Source: Aldehydirespirator sp965203575 (GTDB lineage Bacteria; Actinomycetota; Acidimicrobiia; Acidimicrobiales; Aldehydirespiratoraceae). Taken from it: a DNA stretch of 64,000 nt. Where the stretch lies: positions 434,001 to 498,000 of the forward strand of contig OZ241894.1 in the NCBI GenBank assembly GCA_965203575.1, written 5' to 3'. Under the pieces are notes generated by a model, which saw nothing but the letters and a program-made list of their open reading frames with translations, was not told the origin of the DNA and did no database searches. A program made the position numbers and the translations under genes. This document shows positions 28,244 through 37,168 of this stretch, piece after piece (position 1 is the stretch's first letter; the number at the start of each line of letters is the position of its first letter).

Positions 28244-30463
28244 TCATCCGCCCTCGCCCCCCAGGAACACCGCCCGGGCCAGATCGTCGCGCTCGGCCAG
28301 CTCCTGGGCCGGGCCCTCGAACCGGATGCGGCCCTTCTCCATGAAGATGGCCCGGTCGGCGAAGGCCAGGGCCACATTGAGCGACTGCTCGACGATGACC
28401 ATCGTCTGTCCCGCCTCGCGCAGGCTCTCCACCACCCCGAGAAGCTCCTGCACCACGACCGGAGCGAGCCCCAGGCTGAGCTCGTCGATGAGCAGCACCT
28501 CGGGCTCGTGCATGAGGGCCATGGCCAGCGCCAGCATCTGCTGCTGCCCGCCCGACAGGTCGCGGGCCGCGAGGTTGGTGCGCTCGGCCAGAGCCGGGAA
28601 CAGGCTCAACGCCCGGTCGGCCCGAGCCGCGGACTCGACGTCGCTCAGACCCGATGCCAGCACGGAGGCTCTGAGGTTGTCGGCGACCGAGAGTTCGTCG
28701 AAGACCCCCTCCCCGCCCCTGAGCTGCACCAGCCCGGCGGCGAAACGGTCCTCGGCCTCGGCGTAGGTGATGGTGCGGCCCCCGAGCCGCACCACGCCGC
28801 GGTCGGGGATCCCCAGCCCGCTCACCGCCCGCAGCAGGGTGGACTTGCCCGCGCCGTTGGTGCCCAGCAGGGCCAGGACCTCGCCCTTCGCCACCTCGAA
28901 GGACACGTCGAAGAGCACCTGCACACTGCCGTAGGCGAAGTCGAGGTTGTGGACCTGCAGTGCGGGCACCGAGGCAGGATCGGCCACTGCCCGCTGCTGC
29001 TCCTCCTGCTCCTCGAGCAGTTCCTCGACCGACCGGGAGATGTCGGAGCGGATGAACCGGCTGCCGTAGGCGATGAGGGCGCCGCCGATCAGGGCGGCCG
29101 GCGGCGCGGCCACCAGCATGGCGGTGCGCTCGTTGTAGGCGTCGGAGAGCTGGCCCACGATCAACCCGCCGAAGAAGCCGCCCATCAGGAATATGAACAC
29201 CGGCAACAGGGCGAAGGCCTGGGCCCGGATGCGATAGGGCGACACCGCCGCGATGATCGAAGGGGCGGCCACGAAGGCCATCGAGACGAGGGTCTGGGCC
29301 ACGGCCATCAGCGCGACCAGCCCGCCGAGGATCTTCATGGGGAGGGCCACCGCGAACACCGCGCCGGTAACCATCACCAGCAGGCCTGCCAGGCGCATCA
29401 TGGCGGCCGGATCGCGGCGGAACCCGCGGTCGAAGAGCCGGCCGGCCACGGGCAGTCCGATCAGCGCGGCCACCCAGATGAGCGACTCGACAACGCCCCG
29501 CTCGAAGGGTCCCATGGCGTACTTGTCCTCGAGCAGCAGGTTGAACTGGATGGGGATGGCGATCAGGGCGAAGCCGAGCACGCCCACACCGGTGGACAGG
29601 AAGTAGAAGGTCCTGATCTTGCGGAGCCGGGCGAAGGCAGTGCCGATCGACACCGGCAGCTCGTCCACCTGCACGTCGGTGTCACCGAACACCGCCTCCT
29701 TCTCGAAGCGGCCTCTCGGCGGCTCGCGCAGCATCAGAGCGGACACGACGGCAGCCACCACCGGCGCGACCGCGACCACGAAGAAGCCGGCCCGCCAGGA
29801 CTCGTCGCCGCCCACCAGCGCAGCAATGCCTCCGATTATCAGCGGGCCGAAGAGATGGCCGACGGGCCGGCCGAGTCCCTCCAGAGCGAAGATCCGGCTG
29901 CGGGCCGGGATGGGGTAGGTGTCCACCAGCAACGAGTTCGAGACAGGAATGCGGTAGGCCTGCCCGAAGCCGGTTCCCGCGTTGGTGAGGAACAGCTGGA
30001 AGGGGTTGACGATGAGGCCGCTCAAGAACGCTGTCACACCCCAGAAGGCCGTAGCCACCGGGATGATGGCCACCCGCTTGACCCGGTCGGCGAGAGCGGC
30101 CATGGGGACCGCGCCCAGCACCAGGGTGACGCCGCCGAAACCGAGGATGCCGAAGAGCACGGTGTCGCTGATGTCGAGCGAGTCCTGGATGTCGGGGGCG
30201 AGCACCCGGATCGCTCGGGGCATCTCGTCGATGAAGGCGAGCAGGAACATGACGAACACCGTCGCCCTGCCGCCGGCCCGGAGACCCTCTCGCAGGGTCA
30301 TGGGTGCGTCACCCACGCCCGGCAGCAGGTCGTCGGGAAGGACGGTCTCGGCGTCGCGCTCGGCCTGCTCGGCTCGGCGTCTGGCTTCCTCCTCGAGGAT
30401 CGCCTCCGCCAGATCGGCGACCGACGGCTCAGGTCCGGTCATCTCCGGCGCGTCGTCTGCCAT
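28244..30463 (-). CDS. MFS permease fused to a LivF-type ABC ATPase, 739 aa
   Basis: Residues about 50-470 form a 12-helix major-facilitator domain (motif ALADRVKR in the 2-3 loop). A Glu-rich helix (VEELLEEQEEQQR) then links to a LivF-like ATPase with Walker A GTNGAGKST from 534, signature LSGGQQQMLALA and Walker B VLLIDELSLG. The acidic N-terminus contains LPDDLLPGVGD, shared with the paralogue at 37.2 kb. The start at 30463 is chosen for the GGGGGAG upstream; the frame open beyond it reads implausibly. The ATPase should pair with the LivG part of the neighbouring fusion; why an MFS domain is attached is not known to me. Confidence 0.88.
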   Translation of the reverse strand: MADDAPEMTGPEPSVADLAEAILEEEARRRAEQAERDAETVLPDDLLPGVGDAPMTLREGLRAGGRATVFVMFLLAFIDEMPRAIRVLAPDIQDSLDISDTVLFGILGFGGVTLVLGAVPMAALADRVKRVAIIPVATAFWGVTAFLSGLIVNPFQLFLTNAGTGFGQAYRIPVSNSLLVDTYPIPARSRIFALEGLGRPVGHLFGPLIIGGIAALVGGDESWRAGFFVVAVAPVVAAVVSALMLREPPRGRFEKEAVFGDTDVQVDELPVSIGTAFARLRKIRTFYFLSTGVGVLGFALIAIPIQFNLLLEDKYAMGPFERGVVESLIWVAALIGLPVAGRLFDRGFRRDPAAMMRLAGLLVMVTGAVFAVALPMKILGGLVALMAVAQTLVSMAFVAAPSIIAAVSPYRIRAQAFALLPVFIFLMGGFFGGLIVGQLSDAYNERTAMLVAAPPAALIGGALIAYGSRFIRSDISRSVEELLEEQEEQQRAVADPASVPALQVHNLDFAYGSVQVLFDVSFEVAKGEVLALLGTNGAGKSTLLRAVSGLGIPDRGVVRLGGRTITYAEAEDRFAAGLVQLRGGEGVFDELSVADNLRASVLASGLSDVESAARADRALSLFPALAERTNLAARDLSGGQQQMLALAMALMHEPEVLLIDELSLGLAPVVVQELLGVVESLREAGQTMVIVEQSLNVALAFADRAIFMEKGRIRFEGPAQELAERDDLARAVFLGGEGG

Positions 30464-30563
30464 TCTCCCCCTCGCCACGCTCCGACCGACCGGCAGGGGT
30501 GCGATCGGTGCGCAGACAGTAGCCCAGCCCGTCCGCGGAGCACTCATGAGCGTTCACGAATCG

Positions 30564-30598
30564 ACTTGTGCGGTTCACACAAGTGGAGAAGACTTGTC
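30564..30598 (+). promoter_or_regulatory. Palindrome with an extra half-site before the first binding-protein gene
   Basis: ACTTGTG and CACAAGT are perfect 7-bp arms around a 7-nt centre (30564-30584). A third ACTTGT half-site follows at 30592. It lies 42-76 nt upstream of the lipoprotein start, in the divergent gap with the MFS-LivF operon, so it may control both sides. Confidence 0.5.
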
Positions 30599-30639
30599 CT
30601 CAGCCCCGTCGGGGTCACTCAGAGCGGACGGAGAATCAG

Positions 30640-32358
30640 ATGATGCAACGACTGCGCCTCGCGCTCGTCCCGGTTGTGTGCCTGGCTTTCGTGGCTGCGG
30701 CCTGCGGGGGCGAAGTGACGGACTCCGATGACGGCGGCACGGCCGCGCCCACGACGCAGGCACCCGACACCGCGGAGCCTGACACGACCGAGCCCGACGG
30801 CTCGGATGAGACTCCCGAGGCCGGGACGACCACGACGGAGCCGGAGGCCACCACGACAGAAGCGGCCGCCCCCGAGCCCGAGGACTCCGGCGAGGCGCCC
30901 GACGACGAGCCCGCCCCGGCGGAGCCCGAGGGTCCGCCCCCGAACATCTTCGACGATCCCCGCGACGGGATATTCGACGAGTTCCAGGCCACCTTCGACC
31001 GCGGCGACCACCCCTTCGCCCAGCTCGACGCCTTCTGCCACGCCCACGACCCGGCCCCGGACAGGGTCGCCACCGATGCCGGCATCGAGGCCGACTCCAT
31101 CTCGCTGGTGCACCTGCGGTCCAAGCTGGAGGACTTCGCCGCCATGGGCTTCGCCGTTCCGGTGGGCAACGTGGCCGAGATGTTCGACACGTTCACGGCG
31201 GTGGTCAACGAGCAGTGCGGAGGCGTGCGGGGCCGCATGATCGAGCTGCACACCATCGAACTGGAGGTTCTCGGCGCCACGGTGGACGAGGACCGCAACG
31301 CGGCGTGCATCCAGGCCATCGAGGACCACAAGGGCGTGATCCTGCTCAACTCCAGCGGATTCCAGGGATCGGCCAACCTGTGCATCGTCGAGGAGAACCA
31401 GACCGCGTTCATCTCCACTCAGGGCCAGAGCGAGGAGTTCATGCGCCGGGGCGAGGACCGGCTCATCTCGGTGTCGCCGACGCTGGAGGAGAGCGTGCGA
31501 TGGCTGGCGGCCGACCTCGCGGACCGCGGACAGCTCGACGGCAAGACGATCGGCATCGCCGCGCCCGACACTCCCGGCCAGTACGAGGCGGTCGAAGCGG
31601 GCCTGGTGGAGACCCTCAGGTCCAAGGGCATCGATGTGGCCGTCTTCGACGTCATCGGCTGTGGAGGCACCACCTTCTGCCTCGAGGGTGTGGTCGATTC
31701 GGTGCAGCGGATGAAGGCGGCCGGCATCGACGTCTTCTTCAACGTCCTCAACGTCGTGTCCACGCCGAGCTACCTGACGGAGATGGCCAACCAGGGATTC
31801 GAGCCCGGCGACGTGCAGTTCTACGCCTCGGACTTCAACTCCCAGGCCGCCGAACTGGTGGCGTCCAAGGTCGTGGCGTTCGGCGGCGAGACGGCCGGCA
31901 ACCTCTACAACGGGGCTCTGATAATCGACGACGCCGACACCGGCGTCTACCGGCTCGAGGACTACCAGCCGCGGCCGTTCAACGAGATGTGCAACGACAC
32001 CTACGCGGCCAACAACGCATCGGGGGCCAACCACGAGAACGAGGGCCGCCTCGACGGGTCAGGCTCGTCGGCCTACGGGATGGTGACCACGGTCTGCAAC
32101 CTCATGCGCACAGCCCTGCGGGCCATCTATGAGGCGGGCGACAACCCCACCCGGGCCGACATCTACACGACGCTGGCCAATCTGGGGCCGATCGACTCCA
32201 ACGAGATGCTGCCGATGACACTGCGACCGGGCAAGACGCAGGCACCCGACGCCATCCACACGATGCGATTCGAGTATCCGTGCACCAAGCCGGCCCCCTT
32301 CGGCGAGGAGAACATCTGCATCACCCCGATCGACGAGTACCGCCCCGCCCCGCGCTAG
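30640..32358 (+). CDS. Substrate-binding lipoprotein of the LivHMG/MFS-LivF system (periplasmic-binding type 1), 572 aa
   Basis: The lipobox FVAAAC puts the lipid-modified cysteine at residue 22. A long acidic Thr/Pro/Glu linker (to about residue 105) spans the cell wall, then a type 1 periplasmic-binding fold follows, of the kind serving branched-chain amino acid-type importers (segments GKTIGIAAPDTPGQYEA and GIDVFFNVLNV). Several cysteines (for example GCGG, FCLEG) may form disulfides. The ATG at 30640 has a purine-rich GGAGA upstream; the open frame before it is not used. It is divergent from the transporter operon. Confidence 0.85.
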   Translation: MMQRLRLALVPVVCLAFVAAACGGEVTDSDDGGTAAPTTQAPDTAEPDTTEPDGSDETPEAGTTTTEPEATTTEAAAPEPEDSGEAPDDEPAPAEPEGPPPNIFDDPRDGIFDEFQATFDRGDHPFAQLDAFCHAHDPAPDRVATDAGIEADSISLVHLRSKLEDFAAMGFAVPVGNVAEMFDTFTAVVNEQCGGVRGRMIELHTIELEVLGATVDEDRNAACIQAIEDHKGVILLNSSGFQGSANLCIVEENQTAFISTQGQSEEFMRRGEDRLISVSPTLEESVRWLAADLADRGQLDGKTIGIAAPDTPGQYEAVEAGLVETLRSKGIDVAVFDVIGCGGTTFCLEGVVDSVQRMKAAGIDVFFNVLNVVSTPSYLTEMANQGFEPGDVQFYASDFNSQAAELVASKVVAFGGETAGNLYNGALIIDDADTGVYRLEDYQPRPFNEMCNDTYAANNASGANHENEGRLDGSGSSAYGMVTTVCNLMRTALRAIYEAGDNPTRADIYTTLANLGPIDSNEMLPMTLRPGKTQAPDAIHTMRFEYPCTKPAPFGEENICITPIDEYRPAPR

Positions 32359-32380
32359 CGGGGGCCTGTACCGTCCGGGG

Positions 32381-32398
32381 CGACCGGGCGGCCGGTCG
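32381..32398. terminator. Hairpin between the two convergent binding-protein genes
   Basis: CGACCGG and CCGGTCG form a perfect 7-bp stem with loop GCGG in the 111-bp gap between converging genes. It can act in both directions. No T-run is present. Confidence 0.45.
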
Positions 32399-32469
32399 AC
32401 AGCTCGCCGAACAGGGCAGAGCGCCCGGCCCGGCCGCTCACGGATTCCCCGTGACCGATCAGGCCTGGC

Positions 32470-34095
32470 TTATGGGACGATGTCGATGAGGTCGGTGAGC
32501 GGCACGTTCTCGCCGTTGCCGACGTCGGGATCGAACGTCGTGAGCCGGTACAGGTCGCGGGCGCCGAGCTTGGTGGGCGACAGCGAGTTCGCGGGAAAGC
32601 CCGGCAGGACGAAGTCGGTCAGCGTGTAGGCCGCCTGCTCGAACGTCTCCGGCGTGAGATTCGGACCGGCCGCGGCCGCGATCTGCGCGAACAGCGACAG
32701 ATGGCCGCAGTAGCGGCGGGTCGGGTTGAACCAGTTCTCGTCGTCGTCGGCCAGTTCTGCCGTGGGCCGCAGGTCGGCCCCGATGCCGGCGTCGTTGACC
32801 GCCCGCACGCAGTCCTGGAACACGTCGTCGTTCCAGATGTCGAGCTCGGAGGGGCCGTCCGAGGAGATCGCGCCCCGAGCCCACTCGTGGTCGAAGGTCT
32901 CCCCGAGATTGTTGAGCCCGGGCGCGTCGTTGCTCCAGACGGTCACCGAGTCGAGCAGCCCGTTCAGGCCCAGGCCCCGGATGGTGGCGGCCGGGTTGCC
33001 GTTGATCATCACGGTGTCGGCCCCATCGGCCCTGATCCGTTCGGAGATGACCTGCATCAACTGGTCCTGAGCAGCGGTGTCGCCGTCGTTGGCGTCGAGG
33101 ACGGCAGTGCCCACCACCTCGATCCCACGCGCGCTGAGCCCCTCGAGCACCAGCGGCTCGTCGCCGGTCGCGGACTGGTGCGACACCACGAACACCCTGA
33201 CCCCGTCGGCTCTGCCGGTCTCGACCAGCAGGTCGAGGAGGTTGGACGTCGCATCCTCGGTGCTGGGCTCCACGTTGAACCACGGCGCCTCGGCCAGGGC
33301 CACCTCGTCGGGGGAGTGCTCACCTCCGACGAGCACCGTGTTGTTGGTCCCGACGAAACAGGGGTCGGCGGTGCCGGCCAACGGGCCGACGAATCCGAGC
33401 ACGGCCGCGAACACCTCGTTGTCCTGCGTGAGAACCGTGCACGCCCGTTCCGCGTCGGCCGCGTCGATGGGGCTGTAGTAGTCGTACACGGCCACGACCT
33501 TGCGGCCCAGGATCCCGCCGTTGGCGTTCAGGTCGTCGACCAGGGCCTGGAAGACGCCCTGCTGGTCGCCCCAGCCCGCGGCCGTGAGTCCCATCTCCTG
33601 CAGGAGTTCGAAGTTGAGCATGGAGACGCCGATCGTGATCGTGTCAGGGGTCACACCCCGCCACGACGCGGTGAGCTCCGAAGGGTCGTCGGGCGCCATG
33701 TTCGGGGCCAGGCGGCTCCACGTCAGGGGTGCCGCGGCCTCTTCGGAGGGCTCGTCGACCGCGGCCTCTCCGTCGGCCTCGCCGGTCGGCTGCTCGGTTG
33801 CACTGCTGTCCGCGGCCGGCTCGGAGTCCGGCTCGGTCGGTTCAGGGTCTCCCTCAGACGGCGCGGCCGTCTCCTCGGTCGTCTCCTCGGACGGGCTGTC
33901 AGTGCCGGAGCCGTCGCTGCCGGAGCTGTCGCTGCCGGAGCTGTCGACCTCAGTGCCGGCGCCGCCGGTGTCCACCGCCGGCGCCTCGTCGTCCGCTTCG
34001 TCACCGCCACCGCAGGCCGCAGCTACCAGAGCCAGCGCGGCAACGAGAGCCACCGCCCGCGCCCCCAGTGCTCTCTGTGTCCGCTTGTGGATCAT
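32470..34095 (-). CDS. Second substrate-binding lipoprotein (periplasmic-binding type 1), 541 aa
   Basis: The lipobox LVAAAC gives a lipidated Cys28. A Ser/Gly/Glu-rich acidic linker of about 110 residues follows. The binding domain has the expected hydrophobic strand ITIGVSMLNFELL, NANGGILGRKVV and DYYSPIDAADAERAC segments of branched-chain amino acid-type receptors. The start at 34095 follows GGAGGAG by 10 nt; an in-frame GTG six bases earlier is an alternative. It is transcribed after the second LivHMG gene, across a 247-bp gap containing the dispersed repeat. Confidence 0.85.
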   Translation of the reverse strand: MIHKRTQRALGARAVALVAALALVAAACGGGDEADDEAPAVDTGGAGTEVDSSGSDSSGSDGSGTDSPSEETTEETAAPSEGDPEPTEPDSEPAADSSATEQPTGEADGEAAVDEPSEEAAAPLTWSRLAPNMAPDDPSELTASWRGVTPDTITIGVSMLNFELLQEMGLTAAGWGDQQGVFQALVDDLNANGGILGRKVVAVYDYYSPIDAADAERACTVLTQDNEVFAAVLGFVGPLAGTADPCFVGTNNTVLVGGEHSPDEVALAEAPWFNVEPSTEDATSNLLDLLVETGRADGVRVFVVSHQSATGDEPLVLEGLSARGIEVVGTAVLDANDGDTAAQDQLMQVISERIRADGADTVMINGNPAATIRGLGLNGLLDSVTVWSNDAPGLNNLGETFDHEWARGAISSDGPSELDIWNDDVFQDCVRAVNDAGIGADLRPTAELADDDENWFNPTRRYCGHLSLFAQIAAAAGPNLTPETFEQAAYTLTDFVLPGFPANSLSPTKLGARDLYRLTTFDPDVGNGENVPLTDLIDIVP

Positions 34096-34232
34096 TGACA
34101 CCGTGCTCCTCCAGGGATTCCTCTGGTCCAGTGGCGGGGATTCGCCAACCCAGACTGCCTCCGACGGGCGGCGCAGTATACCGACTCGCCTCAGAGGCCG
34201 AGCGGGCAGGCGAACGAATCCGGCCCATGCGG

Positions 34233-34283
34233 GCGAGGCCGTGGCCCGAGCGGCCCTCAGGTCGCAGCGAACAAGAGCGGGAA
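34233..34283 (+). repeat. Dispersed ~50-bp intergenic repeat, copy 2
   Basis: Matches 18321-18370: identical over the first 23 bp and the last 18 or so, with a different centre. It lies in the gap between the second LivHMG gene and its binding-protein gene. Confidence 0.7.
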
Positions 34284-34342
34284 ACACCCCTTCGCAACGC
34301 GACGGACTTGCGCCTATTCGCGCCCGTTCTTGGCGGCCGCGG

Positions 34343-37162
34343 CTAGCCCGCAGCCTCGCCGGCGGTGCCGAGATAGCTGGCGACGACCAGCGGGTCGTTC
34401 CTGACCTCGTCGGGAGTGCCCGCCGAGATCACCGACCCGGACTCCAGGCAATACACCCGATCGCTGACTCCCATGATCACCGTCATGTCGTGCTCGATCA
34501 GCAGGATTCCGGCACCCAGCTCGCTGCGGATCCTGCGGACAAGGGGGGCGAACGCCTCGGTCTCGCGCTGGGCGACGCCGGCGGTGGGCTCGTCCAGGCA
34601 CAACACCCGGGCGTCGAGCGCCAGCAGGCCGGCCAGCTCGACAATGCGCCTGGAGCCGGTGGACAGGTCCGACACGTAGTGGTCGGCGTAGGCGCCCAGG
34701 CCGAACCAGTCGATCAGCTCGTCAGCCTCGGCGCGGCGGCGTCTCTCGTTGACCAGAGTGTGGGGCAAGTGCAGCGCAGTCGAGAGGAACGGCGTGCGGC
34801 CCCGGGCCTCCAGAGCCACCATCACCGTCTCACGCACGGTCAGCTCCGGGAACAGCGTGGCCCCCTGGAACGTCCGACCCAGGCCGGCACGGGCTCGGCG
34901 CGCGGCGGACACGCCGGTCAGGTCCCGTCCCATCAGCTCAACGCGGCCCTCGCAGCCGACCATCCCGCCGACCGCGTTCATCAGGGTGGTCTTGCCGGCG
35001 CCGTTCGTGCCGATCAGGCCGACGATCTCATCGCGGCGCACCTCGACGCTGACCTGCGACACGGCCTGATTGCCGCCGAAGCGCACCGACACGTTCTCGG
35101 TCCGCATCACAACGTCACCGACGTCGACGCCGGCTGGGTCCCGGCGGCTCAGGCTGGCGGGCGAGGCCGGGGCGACATCAGGAGCATCCTCGGTCGGCAG
35201 TCGGGATTCGAGCCAGCTCAGCAGGCCGTCCCGGGCTGAGTAGACCACCTGGATGAAGCCGCCGGGCAGGTACATGATGATGACCAGCAGCCCGATGCTC
35301 GAGGTGAACAGCGGCACCAGATCGTTGTCGCCGAAGAAGGCCGGCATCCCCTCGACCCACACTGCGCCCAGCACCGCGCCGGTGACCGAGCCCAGCCCGC
35401 CGATCACGGCCATGCCTACAACCCGCAGCGAGTCCTCGACCTGGAACAGCACCTGCGAGAAGCGGATGTTCTGCACCAGGCCGCCCAGCAGCGCGCCGCC
35501 GAAGCCGGCGAGCCCCCCGGCCAGGGCGAACGCGGTGAGCTTCGCCCTGGTGGGGCTCACGGTGTAGGCGGACGCGCCGGCCGCGTTGTCACGCACTGCG
35601 ATGGTGGAGCGGCCGATGCCGCTGCGCCGCAGCCTCGACACCACGGCATAGGCGATCACGAAGCCACCCAGCGTGAAGTAGTAGTACGACCGCTGAGACG
35701 AGAGATCGATGCCGAACAGCGTGCCCCGGTCGTAGGGAACGCTCGAACTGCTCCCGCCGGTGAAGAACGGTCGGCGGAACAGGTACTGGGTCGATGCGAT
35801 CGAGAACGCGAACGTGCTCACCGCCAGCATCAGGCCGCGCACCCGCAGCGCTCCAGCGCCGATGAGCAGGGCCGCCAGGGCGGTGAACAGGGTCGCCAGC
35901 AGGATCGACACCACGAAGGGCACCCCGGCTGCCTCCAAGTCGATCAGGCGGAAGCTGCGCCAGCCGATATCGAGCTCCAAGCCCCGGCTGAACGCCGCCC
36001 CCGACAGCGCTCCGATCCCCGCGAAGGCCATCTGCGACAGCGACAGCTGGCCCGACCAGCCCGTGATCACGGTGACCGACATGGCGCAGATGGCGAAGCC
36101 CAGAACCGTCGCGTACAGCAGATGCCTGGACGGCAGCGTCACGATCAGTGGCAGGACGATGGCGAAGGCCAGCGTGGCGGCGAGCGCGATCCGGGGCAGG
36201 GCCCGGACCCATCGCAGCCGTTCGAGGCGAGCCGGCACCGGCCGGATGCGCGGAACGAATGCCAGGATCGCCTCCTCGGGGCTGCCGCGGCTCTGCACGT
36301 AGACCGCCACCAGCACCGCGCAGAACAGCAGGAAGTCGATCAGACCGGCCTCGGACAGGTAGTTGAATCTCACCACCGACTCGGTCACCCCGATGGCGAG
36401 GCCCGCCATGACTGCTCTGGGAAACGATCTCATTCCGGCTATGGCGGCCGCGGCCAGCGCTCGGGCCAAGGTGAGCGGTCCCAGGTTCGCCAGGCCGGTC
36501 ACCGCCCCCGACTGGCCGCTCAGCAAGATGATCGACAGAGACGACAGCAGGCCGGCTGCCGTCCACACGAACGTGGACACCACCTTCGGGTTCACGCCCG
36601 ACAAGCGGGCCAAGTCGGGGTTGCCGGCCGACGCGGCGACTGCACGCCCGAAGGTCGTGCGGTTCAGCATCCAGCCCAGAGCGACCGCGACAATGGGCAC
36701 CACCACGATGATCGCCACCTGGGGAGCGGCGATGCGCAGGCCGAACGGTGCGTTCTCCCAAATGGTGCGGGCCGCCACCGGATAGCGCTGGGTCGTGTCG
36801 GTGATGTCGGGGAACGCGGCGATCACCGCCCGCATCAACTGGGCCACGCCCACGGTGGCCACCAGCAGTATCACCCGGGGGCGGCTGAACAGGCGGCGCA
36901 CGACGGTCAGCTCCACCAGCGCTCCGGCCAGCGTGCCAATCAGCAGGGCCGTGGCCAGGCCGATCCAGAAGGGGAAGCCCCAGTCGATCTGCATCAGGGC
37001 GAACAAGCCGGCCGCGGGCAGCCCCAGGTTCCCCACCGCGAAGTTGATCACCCGGGTGGAGCGGTAGATGAGGACGATGCCCATGGCGAGCATGCCGATG
37101 ACCAGGCCCGTGACCGCTCCGTTGAACACGAGCTGCTTTGTGATCCAGGCTGCCAGAACCAC
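34343..37162 (-). CDS. Second LivH-LivM-LivG fusion, 939 aa
   Basis: The same three-part order as the copy at 25.3 kb: LivH-like permease (1-290), LivM-like permease (about 320-640, with TGWSGQLSLSQMAF), a short linker, and a LivG-like ATPase. Walker A GTNGAGKTT starts at residue 718; the signature is LSTGSRRIVELA and Walker B VLCLDEPTAG. It begins at GTG 6 nt after the MFS-LivF stop, so both ATPase subunits are made from one mRNA. Divergence from the first copy is substantial, so the duplication is old or the two were acquired separately. Confidence 0.9.
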   Translation of the reverse strand: MVLAAWITKQLVFNGAVTGLVIGMLAMGIVLIYRSTRVINFAVGNLGLPAAGLFALMQIDWGFPFWIGLATALLIGTLAGALVELTVVRRLFSRPRVILLVATVGVAQLMRAVIAAFPDITDTTQRYPVAARTIWENAPFGLRIAAPQVAIIVVVPIVAVALGWMLNRTTFGRAVAASAGNPDLARLSGVNPKVVSTFVWTAAGLLSSLSIILLSGQSGAVTGLANLGPLTLARALAAAAIAGMRSFPRAVMAGLAIGVTESVVRFNYLSEAGLIDFLLFCAVLVAVYVQSRGSPEEAILAFVPRIRPVPARLERLRWVRALPRIALAATLAFAIVLPLIVTLPSRHLLYATVLGFAICAMSVTVITGWSGQLSLSQMAFAGIGALSGAAFSRGLELDIGWRSFRLIDLEAAGVPFVVSILLATLFTALAALLIGAGALRVRGLMLAVSTFAFSIASTQYLFRRPFFTGGSSSSVPYDRGTLFGIDLSSQRSYYYFTLGGFVIAYAVVSRLRRSGIGRSTIAVRDNAAGASAYTVSPTRAKLTAFALAGGLAGFGGALLGGLVQNIRFSQVLFQVEDSLRVVGMAVIGGLGSVTGAVLGAVWVEGMPAFFGDNDLVPLFTSSIGLLVIIMYLPGGFIQVVYSARDGLLSWLESRLPTEDAPDVAPASPASLSRRDPAGVDVGDVVMRTENVSVRFGGNQAVSQVSVEVRRDEIVGLIGTNGAGKTTLMNAVGGMVGCEGRVELMGRDLTGVSAARRARAGLGRTFQGATLFPELTVRETVMVALEARGRTPFLSTALHLPHTLVNERRRRAEADELIDWFGLGAYADHYVSDLSTGSRRIVELAGLLALDARVLCLDEPTAGVAQRETEAFAPLVRRIRSELGAGILLIEHDMTVIMGVSDRVYCLESGSVISAGTPDEVRNDPLVVASYLGTAGEAAG

Positions 37163-37168
37163 CGCGGC

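Noticed and set aside
26740..30643. Two very long plus-strand frames opposite the LivHMG and MFS-LivF genes
   Set aside because: Composition is a His/Gln/Gly/Arg mirror of the membrane proteins; no start site or motif.
18321..34283. The dispersed repeat as ends of an insertion sequence
   Set aside because: No transposase in the interval, copies in direct orientation, and core-type operons between them.
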